Assembly (NCBI GenBank): GCA_964019695.1
Contig: OZ026518.1
Span: 85,245,950 to 85,309,949 of the forward strand
Direction of reading: 5' to 3'
Source: Loripinus fragilis
Lineage: Eukaryota; Mollusca; Bivalvia; Lucinida; Lucinidae
Length of the DNA: 64,000 bases
The translations under genes and the position numbers were made by a program. The notes under the pieces were generated by a model. That model was not told the DNA's origin. It did no database searches and saw nothing but the letters and a program-made list of their open reading frames with translations. Shown one piece after another: positions 37,701-44,803 of this stretch. Numbering within the stretch: position 1 is the first letter of the stretch; every line of letters starts with the position of its first letter.

Positions 37701-39325
37701 AAAGTACGCAGGGGGTGGGTATGGGAGGGGGTATCCCCCTCCCTAACGTTAGAAAAAAAATCAAGATATGAACTAAATGGTGGCCTATCCCGCATTTTCT
37801 GAACCTAAACACCGACTTAATTGTTTCCAAAACAAAAGTAAAAAACAGTCAAAATCCTATTGCTTTGGTTCAGGATTATTGCAAAATCGGTATACTTCGG
37901 TATTTAGAGACCTAATCCGGGTGAGGCATGTTTTTATTGCATTTTTCGCGATATAAGACGTTTTTATTTTTTGGACATTCAAAAATTAAAGTACGCAGCT
38001 GCGTACTTTGCGTATACGCAGGCACGCCCCTGACAGTGCACATTTTTTAAAAAGTTCAGATAAAGTGAGTTTTTAAAATATTTTGGGCATAGGTTTAATA
38101 AACAAAATTTTGAGCGTAAAATCTTAAATATTTTCAAATCCATCAGTCAGTTTGAACATATGTTTTGCGTGCTCAAAAGAACTGACTCATTGAGACAGTT
38201 CTATTGAGTACCCACAACATATGTTTTGGTTGAGAAACAATTAATTTTTTGGTACACACTCTTAACTAAAGGCCTGATTTTGGGTTACTGTATTATTGAT
38301 GCGCAAATGAATTAAAATGTAATCGCTATCATTTGAGACCTTTAATTACTTAATATGACCAAAATATCAGCTAAATATATCCAAAATGGTCAAAATAAGG
38401 GGCGTCTCCAGGTGGCATAATTTTTAAGTGGCCTCAATGATATTGCAAATGAAATTTTGGTAGTTTCTGAAAGCGGAGATTCCATCTTCTCACTTTCACT
38501 AAATATTATTCTAATTATAAATACTATGAGATTTGGTGTGGAAACCTGTGAACTACTAATTCTGAGCTTCAGCTTTTCAAATGATAAAGATAAGCATATA
38601 AATATCTCTGCAAAATACCATTTTCCCAGAGAAAGGCCTTGTTTAGATTTTAGCAAATTATTTCTGGTTGATGTCATCATTAAATATCATTTTAAATTTT
38701 GCAAACAGAGCAGACCCTGATGAGATGCTGCATTTTGCAGCATCTCATCTGGGTCTTCTGTGTTTGGCAGTGTAACCATTTATGTGTTCTTGGTCGAGAA
38801 AGGGTTAAGATCACATGGGGCTTGAAGTTATGTTTTTTGAATGATTTTAGGCCTAGGGAAGAGTACTATGTGCTTTTAAATGACAGAAGTTTGACTACTT
38901 AAAGATTAATTTTGGAAAAATGCTCAAATTGAGTATAAGAATATGACCTTTGCTTTTTCTATGAATCAGTTTGGTCAAAATTTTCATTTTTTTCATTTTC
39001 CATTTTTTCGCGATTTTTTTGGATGGAATTGGAGAGAAGACCCCTAGGCATCAGGAAAAGTAGCAAATATTCATAAATTCAAGCACCTGTGGTTAAGATT
39101 TGCTTTCTTGCATGTTGATCTATCTTTTTTTTTGCAGGCTCAGACATGTGGAGATGGGTAACCAATGGTAACGAAGAAGACAGTATATCCAAGCCCGTGC
39201 ATTGTGGGAATGGGGAATTAAATACTTCACCAAATAATGAAGATAAACTTTCCCTGGAGGATCAGTCTATACCTGTGATAAAGCGAGCTAAAGTTTGTGA
39301 TCAGGACAATATTGTATTATCTTGA
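19635..39325 (+). CDS. GALE: UDP-glucose 4-epimerase, nine-exon gene (span)
   Basis: Cytosolic NAD-dependent epimerase of the Leloir pathway, interconverting UDP-glucose and UDP-galactose. In animals it often also acts on UDP-GlcNAc/UDP-GalNAc. Nine exons (19635-19758, 21769-21866, 24458-24571, 26451-26627, 29232-29412, 32108-32193, 34927-35004, 37015-37129, 39138-39325) join in frame through GT-AG introns into 386 codons, against about 348 in human. Features in order: the Rossmann NAD loop [10 protein letters not shown] (residues 9-18); [15 protein letters not shown] with Ser127; YGKTK with Tyr152 and Lys156 (the SDR YxxxK pair); [32 protein letters not shown]; and ELGW near the end. Cys302 falls at the human Cys307 position, which in the family tolerates N-acetylated sugars. 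The C-terminus is about 40 residues longer than in human. The start is the only ATG just before the NAD loop. An AG two bases upstream of it suggests a separate 5'-UTR exon that I cannot place. Confidence 0.95.
19780..19985 (+). repeat. Truncated copy of the 8.4-8.6 kb repeat, just after GALE exon 1
   Basis: TGCCTTGTGGTCACCTGCTG through GTATCGATTCCTGATCTTTG matches 8,430-8,560. It starts within about 20 bp of the exon 1 donor. Confidence 0.75.
20175..20382. mobile_element. Palindromic MITE, GAGGTTATAAAAC family
   Basis: GAGGTTATAAAACTTT and ATTTTTTTATAACCTC ends, with GCTCAACTCAACTGAGCATG and its imperfect complement as sub-ends. In GALE intron 1. Confidence 0.82.
20879..21091. mobile_element. 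Palindromic MITE, GAGGTTATAAAAC family
   Basis: Second copy in GALE intron 1, with central AATGCCAACAATTGTTGGCA and GTTTTATAACCT at the right end. Confidence 0.82.
21769..21866 (+). CDS. GALE: GALE exon 2
   Basis: Encodes residues 42-74 ([13 protein letters not shown] to LGKVFSQ). The phase-1 junction makes GAA (Glu) from G+AA. Acceptor TTATTGTAG, donor CAG|GTAATT. It corresponds to the human segment ending DILDQGALQRLF. Confidence 0.9.
22030..23207 (+). mobile_element. Pearl/Helentron-like element in GALE intron 2
   Basis: The 5' part contains TCGATGGTACACCATCGC followed by AAATACCCGC. Seven core repeats of about 140-146 bp follow (starts near 22,074, 22,217, 22,358, 22,498, 22,643, 22,789, 22,935). 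Then comes a GACG microsatellite (23,075-23,150), and a terminal hairpin AAAAAAGCGGGTATAAAA pairs with ATACCCTTTTTT. This architecture matches the pearl elements described in bivalves and related Helentron-type non-autonomous elements. Confidence 0.75.
22790..22825 (-). promoter_or_regulatory. Cluster of nuclear-receptor half-sites (one of several copies)
   Basis: TTGACCTTTGACCTTGACCT followed by GGGTCAAGGTCA contains AGGTCAAAGGTCA (a DR1 layout) and TCAAGGTCA extended half-sites. The same arrangement recurs near 22,498, 22,643 (one base off) and 22,936. Function is untested. Confidence 0.35.
23545..23960 (-). repeat. Dispersed repeat, reverse copy of 8,200-8,590
   Basis: Carries GATTAGGAATCGATACAATC, AAGAAGCACTGCCTTGGAAT, ACCTCACCCTTATTTCTGAT and TTGCATGAAAGATCCCTAAC, all present in reverse at 8.2-8.6 kb. 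It lies in GALE intron 2. Confidence 0.75.
24458..24571 (+). CDS. GALE: GALE exon 3
   Basis: Encodes residues 75-112 in phase 0, including [13 protein letters not shown], a strongly conserved cofactor-site stretch, and [14 protein letters not shown]. Acceptor ATTGCAG, donor GAG|GTAGGT. Confidence 0.94.
24765..24830 (-). repeat. Short truncated copy of the same repeat end
   Basis: GGGCAAAGATCAGGAATCGA continuing ACACCACACCTGACC matches the 3' end of the family. Confidence 0.65.
25468..25698. mobile_element. Palindromic MITE, GAGGTTATAAAAC family
   Basis: CATGCTCAACTCAATTGAGC near the left and CAGTTGAGTTGAGCATGG with TTTTATAACCTTG at the right. In GALE intron 3. Confidence 0.8.
26010..26081. 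repeat. Hairpin repeat, copy 3, with duplicated arm
   Basis: GGGTTCTCAAAAGAACCATC pairs with GATGGATCTTTTGAGTACCC. The arm CCTTTTGAGTACCC is then repeated. Confidence 0.8.
26172..26343 (+). repeat. Dispersed palindromic repeat, same family, before GALE exon 4
   Basis: CTGGGTAATTTTTCATGC to TTGATCTGGGTCCAAACTGT and TATCAGCAGATGACA. Confidence 0.75.
26451..26627 (+). CDS. GALE: GALE exon 4: catalytic Ser and YxxxK
   Basis: Encodes residues 113-171. It carries FSSSSKVYG (catalytic Ser127, matching human Ser132), [11 protein letters not shown], and [12 protein letters not shown] with the Tyr152/Lys156 pair. Human has Thr134 where this protein has Lys129. The exon is phase 0 at both ends, with acceptor TTCATTCAG and donor CAG|GTTCTC. 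The intron continues with CT-rich sequence and a GTCT microsatellite at about 26,680-26,717. Confidence 0.95.
26723..26840. mobile_element. Palindromic MITE after GALE exon 4
   Basis: AGGATCTTACATGAGTGATC and GATCACTTGTGTAAGATTC are the outer arms. TTTCATATGAAATTTGTTAA pairs with TTAATAAATTTAATATGAAA. The downstream TTTATCATATGACC is shared with the copy at 34.05 kb. Confidence 0.8.
27360..28063 (+). mobile_element. Second pearl/Helentron-like element in GALE intron 4
   Basis: Begins ACTAGAACACATTCGATGG with the hairpin CGATGGCGCGCCATCG, then AAATCCCCACGC. It holds two or three degenerate core repeats rich in GACC/GGCCCC, a short GGAC microsatellite at about 27,990-28,013, and the terminal hairpin CCCCGACGC..GCGTGGGGATAAAA. 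Ends and layout match the element at 22.0-23.2 kb. Confidence 0.75.
28130..28318 (+). repeat. Dispersed palindromic repeat, same family
   Basis: CACTGGGTAATTTTGCATGC, TCCAGATCAGACCTGACATT and TATCAGCAGATGGCA. Confidence 0.75.
28446..28616. mobile_element. Palindromic MITE in GALE intron 4
   Basis: AAATAGATCAGCTCTAGC and AGAGCTGATCTATTTCG ends; the long imperfect stem continues to GAAGATCAAATCAC / GTGATTTATCTTC around loop GAGCGTGCAGCTTGA. Confidence 0.85.
29232..29412 (+). CDS. GALE: GALE exon 5: substrate-binding region
   Basis: Encodes residues 172-231. It includes [18 protein letters not shown], the NLMP substrate-loop motif and [11 protein letters not shown]. Acceptor CATTTCAG, phase-1 donor ACAG|GTAGG. 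A tRNA-derived SINE was inserted about 30 bp downstream of the donor. Confidence 0.95.
29441..29649 (-). mobile_element. Full tRNA-derived SINE in GALE intron 5
   Basis: Minus-strand head GGGAGCGCAGTGGCTCAGTG with B box GGGTTCGAGCC, body TTAGTACTGGTTAAACCCAG, and tail AATCAAATCAAACAAACAAA. TGTGAATTATT flanks it on both sides (29,430-29,440 and 29,650-29,660). Confidence 0.9.
29700..29910. mobile_element. MITE, ACATGAGATTT family, GALE intron 5
   Basis: GAGCTAACACATGAGATTTT and AAAATCTCATGTGCTGGC ends. Confidence 0.75.
30180..30470 (+). repeat. Two-unit tandem repeat in GALE intron 5
   Basis: TACCAAATTTTGTATATGCA, GATTGTTAC and GAGTTATGGCCCTTGACTGA recur about 150-160 bp apart. A related fragment in reverse order lies at about 30,925-31,000. 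Confidence 0.7.
31100..31880 (+). repeat. Tandem repeat, five units of about 160 bp
   Basis: Each unit has GGGTCACATGTTTTACATAG, GGAAAACATGAAAAAATCTT, CTTGATATTTGGTATGAAGC and TACCAAGTTTGTTCAAAT. Units start near 31,128, 31,294, 31,457, 31,617 and 31,765. It lies in GALE intron 5 and no coding is seen. Confidence 0.85.
32108..32193 (+). CDS. GALE: GALE exon 6
   Basis: Encodes residues 232-260 ([20 protein letters not shown] to GKQYR). The G+CT junction gives Ala where vertebrate GALE has Gly in the TGVRDY motif. Acceptor TTTTCAG, donor AGG|GTGAGA. Confidence 0.94.
32237..32414 (-). mobile_element. tRNA-derived SINE in GALE intron 6
   Basis: Minus strand: GGGAGTGCAGTGGCTCAGCG at the head, a degenerate B box, TGGTTCAACCCAGGAAGACC, and a T-rich plus-strand side from the tail. 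Confidence 0.85.
32660..32995 (+). repeat. Direct duplication of about 170 bp
   Basis: TTTCCTTAATAACTCGAAG to AATATAGTGCTTT occurs twice back to back with almost no differences, implying a recent duplication within the element. Confidence 0.9.
33015..33870 (+). repeat. Tandem repeat, five units of about 190 bp
   Basis: Each unit starts GGGCCGATCAACTCCTAC (near 33,015, 33,198, 33,390, 33,580, 33,770) and contains GACACATTGAACATATGCAT and GACAGCTGTGAGAACTT. It is the core array of the third pearl-like element. Confidence 0.85.
34054..34215. mobile_element. Palindromic MITE in GALE intron 6 with loop GAGGCTTGCCGAG
   Basis: Outer arms AGGATCTTACATGAGTGCTC and GAGCATGAATGTTAGAT; inner stem AAGAGATAAAAT / ATTTTATCTCTT around GCGAGGCTTGCCGAG. 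Confidence 0.85.
34666..34712. repeat. Hairpin repeat, copy 4
   Basis: GGGTACTCAAAAGAACCGTC pairs with GACAATTCTTTTGAGCACCC. The flank is CAAAACATATGT on both sides. Confidence 0.88.
34927..35004 (+). CDS. GALE: GALE exon 7
   Basis: Encodes residues 261-286 ([17 protein letters not shown] to KISGKQ). It is phase 0 at both ends. Acceptor TCTACAG, donor CAG|GTACAC. Confidence 0.94.
35097..35178. repeat. Short palindrome AGCAAACAG..CTGATCAGACTG
   Basis: ATCCTGATCAGACTGTTTCT pairs with AGAAGCAGTCTGATCTGGGT. Similar hairpins occur at 38,703-38,768, 40,687-40,750 and 43,694-43,768. Confidence 0.8.
35504..35694 (+). mobile_element. Divergent tRNA-derived SINE in GALE intron 7
   Basis: AGCCCAGTGGCTCAGTTGAT and AGTTCGAGCCCC are A/B-box-like. 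TCGAGCAAGACACTTTATC and GCTCAGTACTG follow as in the other copies. Confidence 0.8.
36081..36323. mobile_element. Palindromic MITE in GALE intron 7
   Basis: AAATCTGTCTTAAGCGGC and GCCGCTTAAGACAGGCC ends. The inner GGTCAAAAGTATTGCAGAAT is duplicated at the left and pairs with ATTCTGCAATACTTTTGACC at the right. Confidence 0.85.
36664..36845 (+). mobile_element. tRNA-derived SINE in GALE intron 7
   Basis: GGGAGCACAGTGGTAGTGTG (part of the A box deleted), GCAGGTTCGAGCCTGAC B box, TTAGTACTGGTTCAACCCAG, and tail AAATCAACTCAAACAAAAC. Confidence 0.82.
37015..37129 (+). CDS. GALE: GALE exon 8: altered R-R-E-G-D motif
   Basis: Encodes residues 287-324. The segment aligned with the family motif ARREGD reads GRKQGE, and Cys302 follows four residues later. 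The exon then runs [17 protein letters not shown]. It ends in phase 1 at ATGT|GTAAG. The acceptor is TATTTAG. Confidence 0.92.
37396..37580 (-). repeat. Dispersed palindromic repeat, TCTGCTGA..GACCTGATCTGG family
   Basis: TTGTCTGCTGATAATTTTTG, CAGACCTGATCTGGAGCCAA and CATGAAAAATTACCCAGTAG blocks. Reverse-oriented relatives are at 26,172-26,343 and 28,130-28,318, with partial copies near 15,890-15,960 and 17,580-17,645. Confidence 0.75.
37674..38034. mobile_element. MITE with ends GTCAGGGGCGTGCC
   Basis: Left GTCAGGGGCGTGCCTGAG and right CAGGCACGCCCCTGAC. Next to them TACGCAG..TACGCAGG also pairs. In GALE intron 8. Confidence 0.85.
38167..38213. repeat. Hairpin repeat, copy 5
   Basis: GCGTGCTCAAAAGAACTGAC pairs with GACAGTTCTATTGAGTACCC. 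Confidence 0.85.
38703..38768. repeat. Short palindrome with GAGATGCTGC stem
   Basis: GACCCTGATGAGATGCTGC pairs with GCAGCATCTCATCTGGGTC. Confidence 0.8.
39138..39325 (+). CDS. GALE: GALE exon 9: C-terminus with extra tail
   Basis: Encodes residues 325-386 and the stop TGA. T+GC restores Cys325 before SDMWRW (human CEDLWRW). After that point the tail of about 55 residues is acidic and Ser/Asn-rich, ends near [11 protein letters not shown], and has no counterpart in the human enzyme, which stops about 16 residues after the Trp pair. The acceptor is TTTTTTTGCAG. I see no clean AATAAA in the next 100 bases. Confidence 0.9.
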
Positions 39326-40454
39326 TTATTCTTGATATTTAGACCCATACATTTGACTCTCGTTAACTCAAAGAAGTAAATAAGCGAATAATACAGAAAT
39401 AAGTCTTATGATCTGAGCCAAATTGTATCTCTCAGTGTTCAATACAGGAAACTGTAAAGGGGGCCTCTTTATTCGATATCAGCTGAAAATTAAACACTGC
39501 CAAATATTTCCCATTCACCTAATGTTAAAAATTGTCCACTCTAGCTTTAGCAGGGGGCTTTTTGATAAAGAAGGGGTGGGGGTCAATGGCCCCATGCCCC
39601 CCTCTAGATTGAACATTGTCTCTACCGTAGTCAACCTAATAATGGTACTATAATTAATAATTAGCATTAGAATTATAAAAAATCAAATTTCATTCCTATA
39701 TCCTCCATTGAAAACAGTGTAGATCCAGATCAGCTGGCTTCATCTAGACTGTTTTTCACCCACACCATGAACCCATATTCTTGCATAAATTTGTTACGCA
39801 ATGCTGTTTGAAGCCATTGTTGAATGAACAAAAATCCATGTTCAAATCATGAGAAATCAAATCAAGTGCTGTTTGAACATGGGTTTTAATTTGATAATAC
39901 TTAAAATGAGCCCTGATGTGTTTGTCTGACATTACACAGGAAAGGGTTGCTGCCTGGACTGATCATTACGTAGACAATTTTGTTTGCGAAAATGTTGCAC
40001 GCATTATGACTTTGTTACAACTTTATGACGTCTGAAATTTAAATGCTGACGCCATTTTGGTTGGATCAAACCAGTGTAAGAAAAATGGTATTTTATGGTT
40101 TTGGAACCAGGTAAAATATGCAAGAATAATGATCACATGTTTGTTTCATTGCATTAACACTTGCAAGGTCCCTTGGGAGATGTTTGACCACTTAACCTAA
40201 TGGCTCATGTTTAAACAGCTTCCTCGGGACCCGGCAAATGTTAATGCATGAAAAAACATGTGTGATCCCTATTTTCATAAGAGAATTACACCCATGGATT
40301 GACTGGAAATTAGTTCATGTTGTAAAAACAGCCCATATAGTACTTGGTGCGGGCAGCACAATTATTAGGTTGAAAGCGGTAACTCACTAACTGTGACTTA
40401 AACCGGTTCTTAAAGTAACCAGGATTTGAGGTAGCGAGAGTTGATTGTGTTCAA
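39326..40454. other. GALE 3' flank, nothing recognised
   Basis: Presumed 3' UTR and intergenic sequence. The polyadenylation site could not be placed. No coding seen. Confidence 0.5.
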
Positions 40455-41084
40455 GCCAACACATGAGATTATGGTACTTATCACATACAGTGTACTAGGC
40501 AAACAGTGAAGACTAAGATGAGCCTGTAAAACAAATAGTCTTGCATGAGTCTTCTCTGCTTGCATACAGGACCTAGAAGAGTAGAGACCAACTCAACCAA
40601 ACATTGGACATCTAGCTGTGCATGGATGCCTAAAGAGCGACTTGACTCTTTTGAGGACTGGAAACCCATAAATGGATACTATGGCAAGCAGTGAAGACCC
40701 AGATGAAATGCCGCATAAGGTGGCATTTCATTAGGGTCTGCACTGTTTTGCTAAAACCAAATCCATCCTAAGAGATTTTTTTTAATTATATCCTGTAACC
40801 CCTAAATATATACAATAGACCATTCTGACTTAACTGTATCAAACTTTATGGAAAATTCCATTGGTCTTACAGGCCTGGAAATATCTTAAAATGGGCACTT
40901 GCCCAGCATCACAAAAAATATTGGCATATATGGGAAAAAAATTAATTTATACAAGAAACATCAAAATTTTTACTTGCCCTGCAGCCTGAAGCACTCGTAA
41001 ATATGAGCTGACGAGTGCTATTTTCGAGGCCTGTCTTAAAGGGTTAATGCATATGTGATAAGAACAATCATCTCATGGGAGGGC
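40455..41084. mobile_element. Possible longer MITE, ACATGAGATTT family
   Basis: GCCAACACATGAGATTATGG and ATCATCTCATGGGAGGGCC could be the ends of one element. Inside is the hairpin at 40.69 kb and another pair AGGCCTGGAAATA / TATTTTCGAGGCCTG (40,871-41,035). Whether the outer ends belong together is uncertain. Confidence 0.4.
40687..40750. repeat. Short palindrome with GAAATGCC stem
   Basis: GACCCAGATGAAATGCCGC pairs imperfectly with GGCATTTCATTAGGGTC. Confidence 0.75.
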
Positions 41085-42221
41085 CAGTTTATTTATTTTC
41101 CAGGTATTATGTAAACTATATTATATTTATTAGCAAGATTTTTAATGAAATCCATTTGACTTTTACTCAAGCTACTTAGTTGATTTCTCTTTTGAGTTAT
41201 CAGTAGTTTAAGTTAAAAGAGTTCAGCCTGATATGTATATAAGACTTAAAATGATTACTTTTCCTTACTGCCTATAATGGATGTGTTTTGAGTACTTAAA
41301 AGAAAAACATTTTTAATGAATCACTTATTTTAGTATTCATGATATATCTTTAAATAGGAAACCAATGTTCATGTCATATGTTACATCCTGGGTGAGATAA
41401 AAAAAAAGTTGAGATAAGAATATCTGCCCCATGTTGAAATTTCAGGTATTTTTATTTGGGGTGCAAGAAATTAAAATATAGATTATGTTGCATTGCTTTT
41501 TTTTTATTCTATTTCAGCCTCAGTTGGTGTATAGTCCAACACTACATGCTCCTTAAGGGCCTCATTCATTCATAAATGGGCCCCGACGCGAGAAAACCTG
41601 TCTTCAGGGTTTCAGACAAAGTGAGATTCAAACCAACCTGCTCAGCTACTGAGACTAGCTAGACATTTGAAATTTTGCTTGTAGCAAGTTTAGATATGAT
41701 ACTTTCCAAAAAGCGAATAACAAAGGCGCTGATCAGACTGCGCTGATGCGCAGGCTGGTCTGCACCTTTGATGTTTGAACCCTCCGAAGACAGGTATTCT
41801 CGCATCGAGGTCCAAGTAATGTTCATCTTTTTCCAACCACTATTTTCTCATCTGCTTATGTTCTTAGGTAGCCTATTATTGCAATAATATGGACCCAGGG
41901 GAGCAGTCTGATCAGGGTCCATAGTGTTTGCTTCCATCATAAAATCTAGTCTGAAGTACACTTGAATATATGCAGCAGACGTAAAAAGCAAACAACATTT
42001 TGAGGTCAAAAGGAAAATAGTGGCAGGATTAGGCTTAATTGCGTGTACCATTATTTACATAGTCAAATTGCTCAAATGCACGTTTCTAGAAAAAGAAAAA
42101 GCTTTTCTAAAGGGTAAAGTTGTGTTCTTTTAAGCTATAATTATAGCTGTTATACATTGCATGTTGCATGTACTAGATGGGTCCTTTCTGGAGAAAACCT
42201 GTTTTCTGGGTTGCAATCTGG

Positions 42222-42405
42222 CCTTGAGGATATAAAACTTTTTCCATAATTAACTGAGCATAAAATTTATCTTACTCATAAATGTTATTTATTAGCAGGA
42301 TAACTAAAACTGAGAGTTTTTATGAAGACTATTGTTACTTTTCAGCATTTATGAACATTGGCAATTACTTGCTCAGTTGAGGTGAGCATAAAAAAGGGCC
42401 AGCTA
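42222..42405. mobile_element. Palindromic MITE of the same family, first of a cluster
   Basis: Shorter copy: GGCCTTGAGGATATAAAACT at the left, GCTCAGTTGAGGTGAGCAT then AAAAAGGGCC at the right. Confidence 0.75.
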
Positions 42406-42595
42406 TAGTTCAATCCAGCCTGCCAAGCTACAGGGACACAGGCTGGTCTGTGCCTTTATTGTTCACATGTAACAAAATCAGGTTTTCTCATGACGAGGCC
42501 CATCTATGTACAGATATAGATCAGATTTACATTATAATAGCATATTCATACATTGTCTTGTGTTTTACTGTAATTGTAGAGAAGAGAAACCGCAT

Positions 42596-42830
42596 CTGGC
42601 CTTGAGGCTATAACACTATTTCCATGCTCAGTTCAACTGAGCATGACAGTTATCCTGCTCATAAATGTTAAAATGCCAACAATTGTTGACATTTTAACAT
42701 TTATTAGCAGGATAACATTAATATCTTCACGTTTTAAAGCAATAATCTATTGTTACCTTTCAGCATTTTAATTTTTATCGGCATTTGCAATTACTTGCTC
42801 ATGCAGTTGAGGTGAGCATGAAAAAGGGCC
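42596..42830. mobile_element. Palindromic MITE of the same family, second of a cluster
   Basis: GGCCTTGAGGCTATAACACT at the left. The centre ATGCCAACAATTGTTGACAT is followed by CAGGATAAC and GAGCATGAAAAAGGGCC. Confidence 0.8.
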
Positions 42831-43113
42831 AGGTATGGTTCAATCCAGCCTACCAAGCTACTGTGACTTGCAAGAATGTTGAAATTTTTCATCCAGCAAG
42901 TTTATTACGAAAGGGTGAATAACAAAGGCACTGATCAGACTATGAAGATACACAGGCTGATCTGTGCCTTTGTTGTTCACATTCAACAAAATCAGGTTTT
43001 CTCAATATGAGGCCCATATATGTGCAGATATAGATCAGAAATACATTAAAATGGCGTTATCATCCATTGTCTTGTGTTATACTGTAATTGTAGAGAAGAG
43101 AAACCACATCCGG

Positions 43114-43353
43114 CCCGAGGTTATTAAACTGTTTCCATGCTCAATTCAACTGAGCATAAAATTTATCCTGCTCATAAATGTTAAAATGCCAACAACTGTT
43201 GGCATTTTAAAATTTATAAGCAGGGTATATACAACATCTGAGAGTTTAAAACCAAGAAAAATCTATATTTTTTAGCATTTTAACTTTTTATGAGCAGTTG
43301 AAATTCTATGTTCAGTTGAGTTGAGCTTGACATATGTTTTATAACCTCAAGGC
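43114..43353. mobile_element. Palindromic MITE of the same family, third of a cluster
   Basis: GGCCCGAGGTTATTAAACTG at the left, ATGCCAACAACTGTTGGCAT in the centre, TTTTATAACCTC at the right. The preceding 100 bases (GATATAGATCAGA, TTGTAGAGAAGAGAAACC) repeat those before the second copy. Confidence 0.82.
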
Positions 43354-43693
43354 AAGGTTACATATTGACATGAAAAAAATACAATATTTTTTTGGCCTGG
43401 TCACCAGAACACCTCCCTCAGGGTTTGCAATCAGGTATTAATAGACTTTTTGCTCACTGTAAAAGCGGTAACTTTAATATTCATATCTGGACGCGGTTCA
43501 TCCGCTAAACAAGGGAAATCAGGTTCTATTTATAATTTGTTGAAGAATTAACAAGTTGTTTGGGCCTCGCAAATGTGCGTGCATTTCATGAAAATCCTAA
43601 CCGTATACACACTGAACCGACATTTATAAATCCTTAAAGCCCATAATAACAAAATGTACGTTATTTTTGTCGTCCACTAAAATATTTGAAGCC

Positions 43694-43768
43694 TCATAGA
43701 CAAACAGTGGAACCAGATCAGACTGCTCCTGTAGGAGCAGTCTGATCTGGGTCCACAATGTTTGCCTC
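43694..43768. repeat. Short palindrome with AGACTGCTCC stem
   Basis: CCAGATCAGACTGCTCC pairs with GGAGCAGTCTGATCTGG almost without a loop. Confidence 0.85.
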
Positions 43769-44013
43769 ATAGACATTTTCCCGTCTGATCAGAGTCTTCA
43801 CTGTGCGCACATTGGGTAACTATGGATCCAAATTTATTCAATCGGAGTCCCTAGGTCAACAGCCACAATGTTGGCTTTTTCTTGTCAGAGCTCATACTAT
43901 CCAGTAAGTCTTAATGTCATTTCTTTGGTCTGAACCCTTATCAACATCCAAACTCTGTGTGCGTGCGTGTCTGCATGTATGTATGAATAGGTAAGACTGG
44001 CAAGCCTACACAT

Positions 44014-44259
44014 ATGAGCCGCAACATGTGCTTTCCAACAATGTGGCATTTTGACATGAACAGGCTCGGTCAAGCCTTTGCAGTCTCCTTTAATTTAAGA
44101 TTAGAAACTCCTAAGGATGTTCGGTCAGGAGCTTAACACTCGTAGAATATTCAAGCGACTAGCAAAGGCTCTGATCAGACTGCGGGTATGCACAGGCTGA
44201 TCTGAGCCTTTAGTGGTCGCACATTCCACATTGTTGGAAATCTCATGTTGCAGCTCATA
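44014..44259. mobile_element. MITE, ACATGAGATTT-related family
   Basis: ATGAGCCGCAACATGTGCTT with CCAACAATGTGG at the left; CCACATTGTTGG with CTCATGTTGCAGCTCAT at the right. Confidence 0.78.
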
Positions 44260-44353
44260 TTGTATATACAGTCTCTTTGGATTTTCCCTTGTTGTCGCAT
44301 AATAGTTTAAGCACCAAAATGATGTTAGTTGGTCCATTTGTCAACCAATAGTA

Positions 44354-44590
44354 TACTGTAAATTCGGAAATTTTTGCGAGACTTTTAGTTTCGCGAATAG
44401 AGTTAAAAGACATACTAGCTACATTAAAAATTTACGACTTTGCATGATTTACCTCCATCAGTAAAGGACAAAGAGTCTTTGCCATTTCGGGAGGGTTTTA
44501 TTTTCGTGAAACCCAGCATGCGCAAAGTTTCCCGAAAATAAAAACCCTCCCGAAAATAAAACCCACGCGAAAATTTCCAAATGTACAGTA
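44354..44590. mobile_element. MITE in the 3' UTR of the P450 gene
   Basis: TACTGTAAATTCGGAAATTT and AAATTTCCAAATGTACAGTA ends, consistent with a TA duplication. The internal hairpin CGGGAGGGTTTTATTTTCG / CGAAAATAAAAACCCTCCCG carries AATAAA on the gene strand at 44,497-44,502. Confidence 0.8.
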
Positions 44591-44603
44591 GTTTTATAAT
44601 AAA

Positions 44604-44803
44604 TCAAAATGGAAGCCTTCCTCTCACTGTTGCTACTACTTGGTAGGGTTTTGGACAATGGACGAGTCCAAACACACCATCAACACTTTCCAATGACAAA
44701 TCATGTCCTGGCGGAGCAGATATATTGAAGCACTGAACAATGGCACTCAAGAAGAGAAATAGTTCCATCTTTGCTGTGGACATCCCAAGGCAAATACGTC
44801 TTC
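44604..44803 (-). CDS. P450 terminal exon: heme-binding cysteine
   Basis: Begins GA after acceptor ATTGCAG and completes Gly with the G of the preceding exon. Reads RRICLGMSTAKMELFLFL, then a C-terminal half with CPKPYQVVATVRGRLPF and TGA at 44604-44606. The Cys is the thiolate ligand. The usual LARMEL appears as TAKMEL. One MITE lies 12 bases upstream of the exon and another 15 bases after the stop. Confidence 0.9.

Noticed and set aside
38390..38720. Open frames of about 90 codons on both strands
   Set aside because: They lie in GALE intron 8 as mirror frames of the same stretch, with no family resemblance or flanking splice signals in a consistent phase.
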